A stretch of 64,000 nt of DNA from NCBI GenBank assembly GCA_002311665.1, contig DBYX01000023.1, positions 71,050 to 135,049 on the forward strand. The letters run 5' to 3'. Below the pieces are notes generated by a model. That model had not been told where the DNA came from. It was given only the letters and a program-made list of their open reading frames with translations, and did not search any database. The translations under genes were made by a program, and so were the position numbers. Every line of letters starts with the position of its first letter. Within the stretch, counting starts at the first letter, position 1. This document shows, piece by piece, positions 48,511-57,110 of this stretch. The DNA is from Lachnoclostridium sp. UBA1175. GTDB lineage: Bacteria; Bacillota; Clostridia; Lachnospirales; Lachnospiraceae.

Positions 48511-48891
48511 CTATGGCTTTTCCGCAAGTTCCTTTTTCAGCAACTCCACGTCGCGCTCCCTGGATGTGAAGTATTCCATGAGCATCCGGAACCGCTCCCT
48601 CGCGGGCAAACCCGCAAGCTCAAAGAATGGTTCATAGTAGGATGCCCATAGGGATAACGTTTCTGTCTCAATCCCGATAAAGTATGCGAACGGCATCTTC
48701 AATGTGAGGCAGATGCGGACCATGTGATCAACACTGGGTATCCGCTCTCCCCGCTCATAACGTCCAATGGTCTGTGTATCTACGTTAATGGCCTTGGCCA
48801 GGTCCTTCTGCGTCATCCGAAGTTCCTGCCTGCGGTCCATCATTCTGTCTGCGATTTCGTCAAGTGAATAGAAATGATTCATACACCTCAT
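48511..48891 (-). CDS. XRE-family transcriptional regulator
   Basis: A 126-residue protein with an N-terminal helix-turn-helix (about residues 20-70): RMTQKDLAKAINVDTQTIGR then YERGERIPSVDHMVRIC. The C-terminal part (ESLWASYYEPFFELAGLP-like, ending in a helix with ERDVELLKKELAEK) may dimerise or sense a ligand. The start at 48891 follows AGGAGG; an alternative at 48882 is possible. Located by the excision operon, it may be the element's repressor. Confidence 0.88.
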   Translation of the reverse strand: MRCMNHFYSLDEIADRMMDRRQELRMTQKDLAKAINVDTQTIGRYERGERIPSVDHMVRICLTLKMPFAYFIGIETETLSLWASYYEPFFELAGLPARERFRMLMEYFTSRERDVELLKKELAEKP

Positions 48892-49036
48892 GCTCCAAAC
48901 CTCCTGATACAACGAGCATACACGATTCAAAAAAGGAATGGAAGCGCCAGACGGATAGGTACTTATCCGTTTTGGAGCCGGCCTCAAAAATAGGCAAAAA
49001 AACCGTGTTTTCTTTCCTCTTTGCCCCCATCATAGC

Positions 49037-49066
49037 AAAAAGGGTATCCCATTCCGTGGGATACCC
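49037..49066 (-). terminator. Terminator after the WYL regulator gene
   Basis: Perfect stem GGGTATCCCA / TGGGATACCC with a five-base loop, followed on the minus strand by TTTTT. It lies 21 bases past the stop at 49087. Confidence 0.85.
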
Positions 49067-49086
49067 AGGCATTTTTTTCAAGTTTT

Positions 49087-50094
49087 TTACACGCCATATC
49101 GTCTGCAAAGCTCCCGAATCGTCATTTGGACTGATTTCACGACCTTTTCAGGGCCGGTTGCGACCAAAAACTGCTGATTTCGAATCAGCCAGCCGGTCAG
49201 AGTTGTGCCAAATCGGATAGGTACCCGAATTTTGCTCAAGTTTTTTTCTTCGTCATAAGCCGTCACAACGGCTCTTTTACCTGCGAGATCGTACACAATG
49301 TTCATCGCTTCCGGACTGTAATATACCTCAAGTTCCAGCATCACCTTCTCCCCGCAGAAGAAGTCCACGCACTCCTCCCGGATGCCGCGAAGCACTTCCT
49401 CGGTTTTTCCTTTGGCGTACTTTGAGATTGGTTCTGCCTTGTTTTCCGACAGCCGGAGCATTTCCATTCGGTCAAGTCGAAACAGTTTTAAATGCTTCTC
49501 CCCTTCCTCAGAGGCCGTGACGTAGAATGTCTCCTTCCCAAAGAAGCAGTCATAGGGACTGATACAATAACATTTTCCGTCATGTTTCCGGATTGGACGC
49601 ATGTACGGATCAAGGGCGGTATAGTAAAAAGAAAGCCGCCGTCCGGATCGGATGGCGGTCGCAATAATGTCCCTGTATTCCGCGCAGGCATACGTATAGT
49701 CATTGCCTACACAATAGTCGTTTTCATGAAGAATCGCTTCCCGAACACACGGATAGCCCCGCTCGAGGATCCGCTTTCGGTAGTGCCGCTTGTCTTCCTC
49801 CTTAAGGAACCTCAGTGTCCCTACGATGTCGCAAGACATCAATGCCTCAGAGACCGTATACCTCTGCTGCATGAACCAGCCATCGGAAGGATTCGGGGCG
49901 CTCTGTATCTCCGGATACCAGAATCTCAGTATGTTCATGGACCGGTATGCCGCCTTGCTGCTGAATTCCTCATACGCTTTAATCGCGTTAGCCAGTTTTT
50001 TGATTTCCGTAGCGTTCAGCGGATGCTTATCATCCGTCTCCCGTTCTAACAACCGTAAAATGTCGATAGTTCTGTCCGTAATGTTTCCTGCCAT
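49087..50094 (-). CDS. WYL-domain transcriptional regulator
   Basis: A 335-residue regulator. An N-terminal winged-helix region (TDRTIDILRLLERETDDKHP) is followed by a WYL domain (RRLSFYYTALDPYMRPIRKH, YCISPYDCFFGKETFYVTAS, KLFRLDRMEML) and a C-terminal WCX-like part with FGTTLTGWLIRNQQFLVATG. WYL proteins often bind nucleic-acid or nucleotide ligands and regulate defence systems in islands. The start at 50094 follows AAAGGAGG; an upstream open frame is rejected. Confidence 0.9.
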   Translation of the reverse strand: MAGNITDRTIDILRLLERETDDKHPLNATEIKKLANAIKAYEEFSSKAAYRSMNILRFWYPEIQSAPNPSDGWFMQQRYTVSEALMSCDIVGTLRFLKEEDKRHYRKRILERGYPCVREAILHENDYCVGNDYTYACAEYRDIIATAIRSGRRLSFYYTALDPYMRPIRKHDGKCYCISPYDCFFGKETFYVTASEEGEKHLKLFRLDRMEMLRLSENKAEPISKYAKGKTEEVLRGIREECVDFFCGEKVMLELEVYYSPEAMNIVYDLAGKRAVVTAYDEEKNLSKIRVPIRFGTTLTGWLIRNQQFLVATGPEKVVKSVQMTIRELCRRYGV

Positions 50095-50162
50095 AGTGCG
50101 CCTCCTTTCTACCGGGAGGCGCGTAAGGGGTGAAGAGTCCTGCGGCCTCCCCCAATGGGTAC

Positions 50163-50199
50163 AAAAAAGCAACCAAACGAATCCCTCCGTTTGATTGCT
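50163..50199 (-). terminator. Terminator after the ribbon-helix-helix gene
   Basis: AGCAACCAAACG / CGTTTGATTGCT stem (one G.T), followed by TTTTTTG on the minus strand, 40 bases past the stop at 50240. Confidence 0.85.
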
Positions 50200-50239
50200 A
50201 CCTGTTCTGCCGCATTCCCCTTCCGTTTTCATTTCGGGC

Positions 50240-50419
50240 TTACTGCTTTGATTTCTCGTCTTTGTGTTCCTTTTCAAAACTGAGGACCGCCTGCCGAACC
50301 AAGTAGATGATTTCGCCATTGATGGAACGACCCTCGTACTCAGCCAGTTCTTTCAGCTTTGTATGAAGGTCGTCAGGGACCCGCAATCCTACGTGTTTGA
50401 TGTTCTCCTTTTCGCTCAT
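50240..50419 (-). CDS. Arc-like ribbon-helix-helix DNA-binding protein
   Basis: A 59-residue protein starting MSEKENIKHVGLRVPDDLHT at 50419 (AAAGGAG site). HVGLRVP is the DNA-contacting strand and LKELAEYEGRSINGEIIYLV the helices of an Arc/MetJ-type fold. It could be an antitoxin without a toxin, or the element's copy or transfer regulator; no adjacent toxin is seen. An inverted repeat upstream is its likely autoregulatory site. Confidence 0.85.
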   Translation of the reverse strand: MSEKENIKHVGLRVPDDLHTKLKELAEYEGRSINGEIIYLVRQAVLSFEKEHKDEKSKQ

Positions 50420-50431
50420 GGATGCTCTCCT

Positions 50432-50502
50432 TTTGTATCTAGAGTACATCTATTCTAGACACAAAATAGATGCAAATGTTGAAAGTGCATCCATTTTGCA
50501 TC
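50432..50502. promoter_or_regulatory. Operator cluster upstream of the ribbon-helix-helix gene
   Basis: Arms TTTGTATCTAGA (50432-50443) and TCTAGACACAAA (50454-50465) form an imperfect dyad 12 bases before the gene; a second pair GATGCAAA (50469-50476) / TTTGCATC (50495-50502) adjoins it. Ribbon-helix-helix repressors commonly bind tandem half-sites of this kind. Confidence 0.65.
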
Positions 50503-50593
50503 CACAAAATTTTTAAAAGCGACAAAAAGGCCAATCTGCATCCCCAAGCGCTCGAATAATCCTTTATTATTTTGATTATTTTGATTCGCGCCG

Positions 50594-50663
50594 AGTGGTT
50601 GTAATGCGCCGCGCACGACTAAACGGAAGAACCTTAACAGGGGCGCGCCGCATAACAACCACT
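50594..50663. repeat. Long imperfect inverted repeat
   Basis: Two 21-base arms (50594-50614 and 50643-50663, each with AGTGGTTGT and a GC-rich GCGCCGCGC-like part) match apart from two bases, with a 28-base loop. It lies 31 bases past the stop of the truncated surface protein gene. There is no T tract on the minus strand. It could mark a recombination scar or an element end, or stabilise RNA. Confidence 0.75.
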
Positions 50664-50694
50664 AGCCGGCTGCTCCACTTTTCCCGCTCCTCCT

Positions 50695-52905
50695 TTAGGT
50701 TCCGCCCTTTTCCGCTCCGGGGATGCTCTTTTCTATCTGCAGGTCGCCCGTTTCAAGAGTGTTTTTACCATTACTGTAAGAGGTGTTGCCCGCCGTTACG
50801 GTCACGCTGCCGAAGCCGCTTGCCGTCCACGGGAAAGCATCGCTTGATGCAACAGCCTCGTTGGAGCCGTTACCCTTTACCTCGGTTACCGTATAAGAGC
50901 CCGACTTGATTCCGTTGAGGGTAATGCTCTTAGGAGGATCGCCTGCGGCAAAGGTCAGGCTTTCCCACTTGCCGGAGGGATATTCAGGTCCCATGATCTT
51001 AAACCAGAAGGTTCCCGCTTTAGTTCCCTCCAGCGTTTTCGTGATAACCAGGTTGCCGGGAAGAGGCGTTTCAGGAACATTCGCCTGCCCGTTTGTTAAG
51101 GCAATGGCATTGTCGTAGGAAACGGTCGTGACATTCGTCCACGAACCGCCCGAAGGCTTACGGTCAACCGTAATGGTTCCCGTTGCCGCACCCGCTATGG
51201 ATATTCTAAAGGTATCGCTGTTTACCTGATACCCCGTCGGAGCAGTATACTCCTTAAAGTAGAAGGTTTGGGCGGCGCTCTTCAGATTAAACTTCAGGTT
51301 AAACTTACCGCTTGCGTTCGTGGTGAAGGAAGACGTGTTCGTCGCGTCGTTCACAAGCGTGGTACATGCTTCATTGCTATACAGGCGGAAGGTCGCGCCG
51401 CTGATCGGCGTGGAAGTATTCGTATCAAGATGCTTATATACCACAAATCCGACCGGAACAGTCTTATTAACCGCGTTGATGGTATAGCTCTGTGTATCAA
51501 AATCAGTGGTTGAGAAGGTGTGTTCCCAAGCATACGGCTGGCCGGTGTTCGTATCGATGTTACTGAAGCCGTGTGGTGCTTTCGTTTCCACGACGCGCAC
51601 CTTGCCCTCGTTATCCTCAGTAATCTCGATAGCCCCTTGCACGCCCGTAGACTTATTATACGTACGGTAAACCCCAGTGGTATATTCCGAAATCTTATAA
51701 TTCGTCGAAATCTTCCAAGCGTTCGCAGACTTTGACCACTCATACAGGGTGAACTCTGCACCGGAAAGCTTTGTACCGGTGCCGTCCTCGGTCTTGTTGA
51801 TAATAATCTCGCCTTCGGCGTGTGTTGTATCCAAAGTGACCGCCATTTGGTACATGGACTTTCCATAAGGGTTGTTATTGACCGAAACGCCGGTATTGCC
51901 AATGGCTTCAATCTGCCATACACTATCATACGGTGTATTAAAATGCGGGTTCGTAGAGTCCGCAAAACCCTCTCTCCACTCTGAAGCGGACGCAGTACCA
52001 AAGCCTCGTCCACGGGCATCCCAAAGGTATGGCGTCCAGTTTGAAGCACCCGTGCGAACGCTTCCCTTCCCTTTCTGCGTCTCCATGTCAAAGCCGAACA
52101 AATCAATTAGCTTCTGACGGGCGCGGTCATAGGAGTTATGGAGGACAGCCTTTGCCTCATTCCTGCGACTGTTCGCCTCGCTGGCATTCGGAATATTATA
52201 AGGATCGTCCTTAGACAGATAGAACAATGCTACCGCAGCATGGTCAATCCTCTTAATCGAGCCGGTCGAAAAAGAACCAGGTTCGGTCGGATTTCCAGCT
52301 TTTTCCGCTAACGAAAACAGTAAATCTCCGGCAACCGCCTTGTTGGTGCCGTAGTTCGCCTTGTTTACAAGATTGCCGACCTTGAAGTGCGCGTTATATT
52401 TCTCATTGTTACTGTGGTGCAGATGAATGATATCTCCCGTACCGTTATGACGGAACATCGCATTTGAGCTGGTATACGGGTCGAAGATACCGCCGCCATA
52501 GGCAGCGTTCAAATAATAGGTATGTCCATGGTCATCATAGAAATAGTCATACCCCATCGCCATCAGCGCGGTAATCACCATGCCGTAGCAGTCGTTCGTC
52601 GTGCCATTGATAACTGTCGGATGGTACGGCGTACCCGCAGTGACACGGCTGGCTGGGTCTGAATAGTACGTGTTATTCACGTAATAACCGCTCGCAGAGC
52701 CTCCCGCAGCAGAGTAGCCCCTTCCAACCATCGAGAGGAGCGTTTTCGCGTAGCACTTCCGGAATTCCTCTTCCGTGAAAGGATCCCCTTCCGCGGCAAG
52801 TGCTTTCGTGACGACAGGCTTCACCAGACCTGTTTCCGGCAGCACGCCGAAAACAAGCACCAAAGCCAACAATAAAGCAACTGTTCGTTTCAAAAAGACT
52901 TTCAT
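50695..52905 (-). CDS. Surface protein: papain-like peptidase domain and SpaA domains, 3' end truncated
   Basis: A 736-residue secreted protein. A signal peptide (RTVALLLALVLVFGVLPETG) precedes an NlpC/P60 or CHAP-like domain (about residues 80-340) with Cys in NGTTNDCYGMVITALM and His in IKRIDHAAVALFYL. Two SpaA domains follow (about 360-470, and 480-600 with YFKEYTAPTGYQV), then a Cna_B-like domain (610-715). A fourth begins GDLQIEKSIPGAEKGGT and stops there. No LPxTG signal or anchor follows, so the gene looks cut at its 3' end. It is 54 bases after the CAP gene and likely co-transcribed. Confidence 0.85.
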   Translation of the reverse strand: MKVFLKRTVALLLALVLVFGVLPETGLVKPVVTKALAAEGDPFTEEEFRKCYAKTLLSMVGRGYSAAGGSASGYYVNNTYYSDPASRVTAGTPYHPTVINGTTNDCYGMVITALMAMGYDYFYDDHGHTYYLNAAYGGGIFDPYTSSNAMFRHNGTGDIIHLHHSNNEKYNAHFKVGNLVNKANYGTNKAVAGDLLFSLAEKAGNPTEPGSFSTGSIKRIDHAAVALFYLSKDDPYNIPNASEANSRRNEAKAVLHNSYDRARQKLIDLFGFDMETQKGKGSVRTGASNWTPYLWDARGRGFGTASASEWREGFADSTNPHFNTPYDSVWQIEAIGNTGVSVNNNPYGKSMYQMAVTLDTTHAEGEIIINKTEDGTGTKLSGAEFTLYEWSKSANAWKISTNYKISEYTTGVYRTYNKSTGVQGAIEITEDNEGKVRVVETKAPHGFSNIDTNTGQPYAWEHTFSTTDFDTQSYTINAVNKTVPVGFVVYKHLDTNTSTPISGATFRLYSNEACTTLVNDATNTSSFTTNASGKFNLKFNLKSAAQTFYFKEYTAPTGYQVNSDTFRISIAGAATGTITVDRKPSGGSWTNVTTVSYDNAIALTNGQANVPETPLPGNLVITKTLEGTKAGTFWFKIMGPEYPSGKWESLTFAAGDPPKSITLNGIKSGSYTVTEVKGNGSNEAVASSDAFPWTASGFGSVTVTAGNTSYSNGKNTLETGDLQIEKSIPGAEKGGT

Positions 52906-52959
52906 GTTACCCTTCTTTCCAAAATTGATTTTCCTCTATCGCAAGCGCACCATGCGCTT

Positions 52960-54207
52960 TCACTCTAATCCATCCGGGAGATATATCTTTTGTACACTTG
53001 AATGCGACATAATCGCACAGTACTGATAACTAGTTCCGTTATACCACTCAACAACCGTCATAACACCAACGTCAACACCATCATAGGGTTCGCTATTCGT
53101 TAGCATGTTTGCATTATGCGCCGGAGAATTGTACCAGTTATTGAACAGTCTCTGTGCAATGTCAGAGGCATTCGCAGGGGAGGAATATCCACCATAAATA
53201 CCAGTACCAATCTGACCTCCTTCATGATTCGCCGTACCCTCCATACAACACTTCTTTGCCACACGAAGTCCCTTTTGTGTCAGGTAATTACCCATCCCCG
53301 CGCCAAAGGTCGGCAACTGGTCCGCCGGCGTTTTGGCAGGATCATGATGATACGTGTAGGGATTTTCAAACTTTCTAATTCCGTTCTGCGCACGATACGC
53401 ATTCACCTTCTCCATCAGAAGCTGAGCGACATCCGTCCGCTCACGAGGCTCTGCCCATACGGGCTCAATGTAGGTTTTACTGAGGTGATCCTCCCACACA
53501 AGCGCAGTACCACTTCCCCACTGTATTTCATCGACATAACCAGAAGACGTACCCTCGATATTACGACGAATCACAACAACTGTATCGCCCCGCTTTTTAC
53601 CCTGGTTATCGATTTTCTGCATCCGGTGAGGGTTCGTCGAATAATACACGTCACGATCGTAAACATAGAAATCGTCGACTGCAATCCACATGGTAATCGG
53701 CTGCTCCACGACAACCTCCGTCGGTGTCGGAGCGTTGGTCGGTGTATTCGTCGGAGCCTTTGTCGGTTCTTTCGTCGGTTCCTTCGTCGGAACCGGAGTA
53801 ACCGTGTTTGTCGGCTCTTTTGTTGGTTTCTTCGTCGGCTCCGGAGTCGCCGTATTGGTCGGAACAGGCGTAGGGCTGTCCGTAGGAAGAGGCTCTTCCG
53901 TCGGAGTCGGCCCCTCGGTCGGTTCCGGCGTGGGTTCCTCCGTTGGAGAAGGAGTTACCTCTTCGGTAGGAGTCGGCGTAGGGCTGTCCGTGGGAACAGG
54001 CGTTTCCGTAGGAGACGGTTCCGGTGTCGGGGTTACCGACGGAGGAAGCGTTGGGGTCTCCGTGGTTAACGCGATTTCCGTAGGAACAGGAGTGGCCGTC
54101 ACATTGCCGGGGCTCGTCCCAAAAATCTTCGGACCGAACACAATAAGGCACATTATCAGCGCCAGCGCCGCTAAAAGGGATATTGTGATGATGAGTTTTG
54201 TTTTCAT
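52960..54207 (-). CDS. CAP-domain (SCP-like) extracellular protein
   Basis: A 415-residue protein. The start at 54207 (MKTKLIITISLLAALALIMC) follows AAGGAGG. A membrane anchor or signal segment, then a Thr/Pro/Glu-rich stalk (TPTE/PTKEPT repeats, about residues 30-165), then a CAP domain (about 265-410) with LLMEKVNAYRAQNGIRKFEN, MEGTANHEGGQI and NNWYNSPAHNANML. CAP proteins of this kind are secreted and may be adhesins or degradative; the activity is unclear. It precedes the truncated surface protein gene. Confidence 0.88.
   Translation of the reverse strand: MKTKLIITISLLAALALIMCLIVFGPKIFGTSPGNVTATPVPTEIALTTETPTLPPSVTPTPEPSPTETPVPTDSPTPTPTEEVTPSPTEEPTPEPTEGPTPTEEPLPTDSPTPVPTNTATPEPTKKPTKEPTNTVTPVPTKEPTKEPTKAPTNTPTNAPTPTEVVVEQPITMWIAVDDFYVYDRDVYYSTNPHRMQKIDNQGKKRGDTVVVIRRNIEGTSSGYVDEIQWGSGTALVWEDHLSKTYIEPVWAEPRERTDVAQLLMEKVNAYRAQNGIRKFENPYTYHHDPAKTPADQLPTFGAGMGNYLTQKGLRVAKKCCMEGTANHEGGQIGTGIYGGYSSPANASDIAQRLFNNWYNSPAHNANMLTNSEPYDGVDVGVMTVVEWYNGTSYQYCAIMSHSSVQKIYLPDGLE
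53700..54110. repeat. Thr/Pro-rich coding repeat of the CAP protein
   Basis: About 130 codons of short imperfect repeats encode PTPEPT, PTKEPT and similar units. They are the stalk of the CAP protein. Confidence 0.7.
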
Positions 54208-54242
54208 GATGACCTCCTTGAAGCGAAACATATTATTGAAAA

Positions 54243-54300
54243 CAGCGATTGAAACAGACTAACCTGCCTTGCCAGCAGTCGTTAGCCGTCTCAATCGCTG
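54243..54300 (-). terminator. Terminator after the VanZ gene
   Basis: A 20-base imperfect stem (CAGCGATTGA and TCAATCGCTG at the ends, AACAGACTAAC inside) followed on the minus strand by TTTTCAATAAT. It is about 45 bases past the stop at 54346. Confidence 0.75.
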
Positions 54301-54345
54301 AAACACTTTTCGTAAACATTCATGCACTTTTCTTGGGCGCTCATT

Positions 54346-54942
54346 TCACGTCTTTTCTCTCCGCCCGTTCGCTATCAAGAGAAAGACTCCTGCCGCGAGG
54401 GCAACTCCGGCCGTATTCAATATCACATCGTCAATGTCAAACGCTCTACCGATGATCGGCTGAAGCAGTTCGATAATCACGGAACACAGAAAACCGTCCA
54501 CTACCGTTCGAAGCCAACTCTTACGCTTTGTCGCCAGCAGATACAGCACTCCAAACGGAAGGTACATCAAGAAGTTGACAATCCTTTCCGAATTTCGGAG
54601 GTACGTTTCCGGGTTCGGTCGGAAATCATAATTCCATTCGAAGAAATAGAATTCCATTCCACTTTCCGAACGATACAGAATCCAATACCACAGCACGCTG
54701 ATGAAATCAATGAACAACAGCATGCAGAGCAGCCCGCAGAGATAACATACGAATACGGACTTCCAAAACTTTTGCGCCGTCGGTATCTCCTTCTTTCGAA
54801 GCCATATGAACCAAAACAGAACGCCCGCAAGAATTGCTAATGGAAGGCTCTGCAGGAAACACCCCGGATAAGTGTCAAAAAAGAAATATTGAAATGTCAT
54901 GTTTTTCGGAAATAACACCTCTCCCACCCCATTTCTGTTCAC
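54346..54942 (-). CDS. VanZ-family membrane protein
   Basis: A 198-residue protein with four or five membrane helices and the VanZ segments NFLMYLPFGVLYLL and IIELLQPIIGRAFDIDDVIL. The frame begins with GTG at 54942, one base after the previous stop; an ATG at 54900 (MTFQYFF) is an alternative. Real VanZ lowers teicoplanin susceptibility by an unclear mechanism; there is no van operon here. Confidence 0.85.
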   Translation of the reverse strand: MNRNGVGEVLFPKNMTFQYFFFDTYPGCFLQSLPLAILAGVLFWFIWLRKKEIPTAQKFWKSVFVCYLCGLLCMLLFIDFISVLWYWILYRSESGMEFYFFEWNYDFRPNPETYLRNSERIVNFLMYLPFGVLYLLATKRKSWLRTVVDGFLCSVIIELLQPIIGRAFDIDDVILNTAGVALAAGVFLLIANGRREKT

Positions 54943-54943
54943 G

Positions 54944-56098
54944 TTAATTTCTCTTATCTTTGTGGAACAACCGTCCGAATAAACCGACTATTCTCTTGAA
55001 TAGTCCCTTCTTCTCATCCGCCTCATCGGCAGTCTGATCCTTCACTGCCTGCTGCGCCTCTGCCTTCGCAACATTTTCATGGAAATGCGGATCGTACTTG
55101 TAACGTCGAATACGCTCCAGCATCTGGAACAGAGTTCTCCCGTCCGCAGTTTTCTTATGGTGAAACCCCTGTGTGATACAGCGCTCTTCCGACGATGTTT
55201 TTATATAATTGTTCTGCCAGAGAGACAGACTCTCCTTGTCAAATCCGCTGATCTTCCAAGTATCTTCAGCACTGACTACTATAAGACTGCCGTCCTCATC
55301 AGCACGGAGCTTAATTCCGTATTCAAATGCAAGCCGCTCCAGGTAATTATTGCCGATATCCCCGCGTTTAAGCAACCGGTTGACAGCCGGCATCTGTTTC
55401 ACATACGGGCTGCACAGTTCACGTAGACACATAATGCGAAGACACCTACGGCACGGTTTACGGGTTCGCGGTCTTTCCGCCGCAGCAGTAAACAGCTCCG
55501 GCGGAATCTCCCTTATGAACTCACAATCCCTGTCATGATAGATTCCGGAATCGAAGGCATAGAAAAAGCGGTATGCGGGATTATCCAAAGCGCTCTGCAT
55601 TTTGGAGCGCGCTTTCTGCTCTCTTTCCGGGAGAACCTTCGAAACATACTCAACCCGGTCGTTCTTAACAACCGCCTCGCTTGACTTGTGCTTCAGGAAC
55701 GCCAGGTCGACATACCCTTCCGGAAGCTCTTCCTCCGCTTCTCCGCGATCGCGCTTAAGCTCGATTCCCGTTTGCACGCTTTCCTTCAGAAGTTTCCACA
55801 CATTATTGAAGATATCCGCCGACATGTAGACATTTTGAGTCTGCTTATCATAGCGGACATCGCAGAAAAGAACCGGTTGCTGCTTCTTTTTATCGAAATA
55901 AATCAGCGATGCACCGGTAGTGGTCCGACAAATGGAATCATACTCTGGAAGCGTGTCTGTTTTCTTCGGAAACAGGATAAGCCTTCCGTTCACGATATCC
56001 TCGCCCCACAAGACAAGGTTCGAGGGCTTTACACCTTTTGCGGCATATCGGTCCTGAACAAGGTTGTCATATAAGATTTTCTCGCTTACAGCCCCCAT
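54944..56098 (-). CDS. Uncharacterised protein with a CxxC zinc-like site
   Basis: A 384-residue soluble protein. The start is set at 56098 (MGAVSEKILYDNLV), which has an AAAGGA site; 56113 is also possible. In the middle is YHDRDCEFIREI followed by RKPCRRCLRIMCL, a C...CxxC(xxxxC) cluster like the metal site of Ada-type or related nucleic-acid-binding domains. The C-terminus ends in a basic amphipathic helix KKGLFKRIVGLFGRLFHKDK. No family recognised. It is two to 17 bases from the HhH-GPD-like gene, so the two are likely co-transcribed. Confidence 0.75.
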   Translation of the reverse strand: MGAVSEKILYDNLVQDRYAAKGVKPSNLVLWGEDIVNGRLILFPKKTDTLPEYDSICRTTTGASLIYFDKKKQQPVLFCDVRYDKQTQNVYMSADIFNNVWKLLKESVQTGIELKRDRGEAEEELPEGYVDLAFLKHKSSEAVVKNDRVEYVSKVLPEREQKARSKMQSALDNPAYRFFYAFDSGIYHDRDCEFIREIPPELFTAAAERPRTRKPCRRCLRIMCLRELCSPYVKQMPAVNRLLKRGDIGNNYLERLAFEYGIKLRADEDGSLIVVSAEDTWKISGFDKESLSLWQNNYIKTSSEERCITQGFHHKKTADGRTLFQMLERIRRYKYDPHFHENVAKAEAQQAVKDQTADEADEKKGLFKRIVGLFGRLFHKDKRN

Positions 56099-56115
56099 CA
56101 CATATCCTTTCATAT

Positions 56116-56910
56116 CTACCGGCGCTCGGTGTCGGAATGACGAAACTTTTCCATCATTTCTAAGAATTCTCTTTTATGTCCTCCAATGTTGATTTCCGGC
56201 ATTTCGAGATAAAACTTACCGGAACAAATCAGCCAAAAAATCTTATCTACTTTATACGGCGTGACCTTACATACATCGGCCATACGCACAACTGCTTCGA
56301 ATGTGGAAATCGGGTTATCCTCCGCAAATCCAAGCGAATTAAACACTTCAATTAGATGAACATCGGGCTTCGGATAACTGGTGAATCCAAGTTCTTTTAA
56401 TAAATCGCATGCCAGCGCAAACCCAATCCCGTGAATCTTCTCGGAAATCAACAATGGAAGTGCCATCCGTGTATGCACGTTGTAGTCAAAGCATCGGACA
56501 AAACCTTCAAAGTCCGGAACATCATGAAATTCAAGAAGAAATCTTGCCGATTCCACAATCGCCGAACTCCATTTATGCCAACAGCTACGCTTGTTATTTG
56601 CATTTTCAACATGGAACCGTTCGGCAAATCTTTTACACAATTCATCCGGCGTCAGCCGGGCCGTATATGTGACATCAAAGCCATGCAGCAGCTCTTTTAC
56701 TTTTTCTCTTCTAGATTTGAAATCAATCACATTGGGCATCATTTGATAGTTTTGGGCAGACTGAATAAACTGCTCGAACACATCAGACATCGTCGCATAA
56801 TCTTTGCGGTCGCCGACGAAGTATTTGTCGAGTGTTACACCGGCCGGCTTTATCTCATCCAGGTATTTGACGGCTGCGTTGTAAACATCAACCATTTCAT
56901 CATAAGTCAT
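56116..56910 (-). CDS. HhH-GPD-like DNA glycosylase-fold protein
   Basis: A 264-residue protein. The segment EKIHGIGFALACDLLKELGF then TSYPKPDVHLIEVF is a helix-hairpin-helix followed by the Asp position of the EndoIII/HhH-GPD superfamily (usually PVDTHV). The N-terminal 100 residues are not recognised. It has no iron-sulfur Cys cluster. Base excision is possible but the sequence is remote, so the activity is uncertain. It is directly upstream of the CxxC-type gene. Confidence 0.62.
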   Translation of the reverse strand: MTYDEMVDVYNAAVKYLDEIKPAGVTLDKYFVGDRKDYATMSDVFEQFIQSAQNYQMMPNVIDFKSRREKVKELLHGFDVTYTARLTPDELCKRFAERFHVENANNKRSCWHKWSSAIVESARFLLEFHDVPDFEGFVRCFDYNVHTRMALPLLISEKIHGIGFALACDLLKELGFTSYPKPDVHLIEVFNSLGFAEDNPISTFEAVVRMADVCKVTPYKVDKIFWLICSGKFYLEMPEINIGGHKREFLEMMEKFRHSDTERR

Positions 56911-56922
56911 CTTACCTAGCCC

Positions 56923-57030
56923 TCATTTACATTGTTTTTCCGAAAAGGCCCGGATTCTCGAATTTCTTTGTTTGACAAATGCCAGTTGAATCCGAATCCA
57001 TTTCAAATACTCATCCACCGTCTTTGGCAT
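56923..57030 (-). CDS. Possible 35-residue leader peptide or remnant
   Basis: A short frame, MPKTVDEYLKWIRIQLAFVK onwards, ends 12 bases before the HhH-GPD-like gene. It has no clear ribosome binding site, though the frame is open for another ten codons upstream. It may be a leader ORF or a leftover of a gene. Confidence 0.25.
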   Translation of the reverse strand: MPKTVDEYLKWIRIQLAFVKQRNSRIRAFSEKQCK

Positions 57031-57110
57031 GGGGTATTCTTGCGCGAAATCGCCTTTTCAACCCTGTTGCAATAGTTCATGTGTTATTTCTTCTTGTCAT
57101 TACAAATCGT

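Noticed and set aside
48860..49108. An 82-codon minus-strand frame between XRE and WYL genes
   Set aside because: It runs over the WYL terminator hairpin, has no ribosome binding site and no recognisable sequence.
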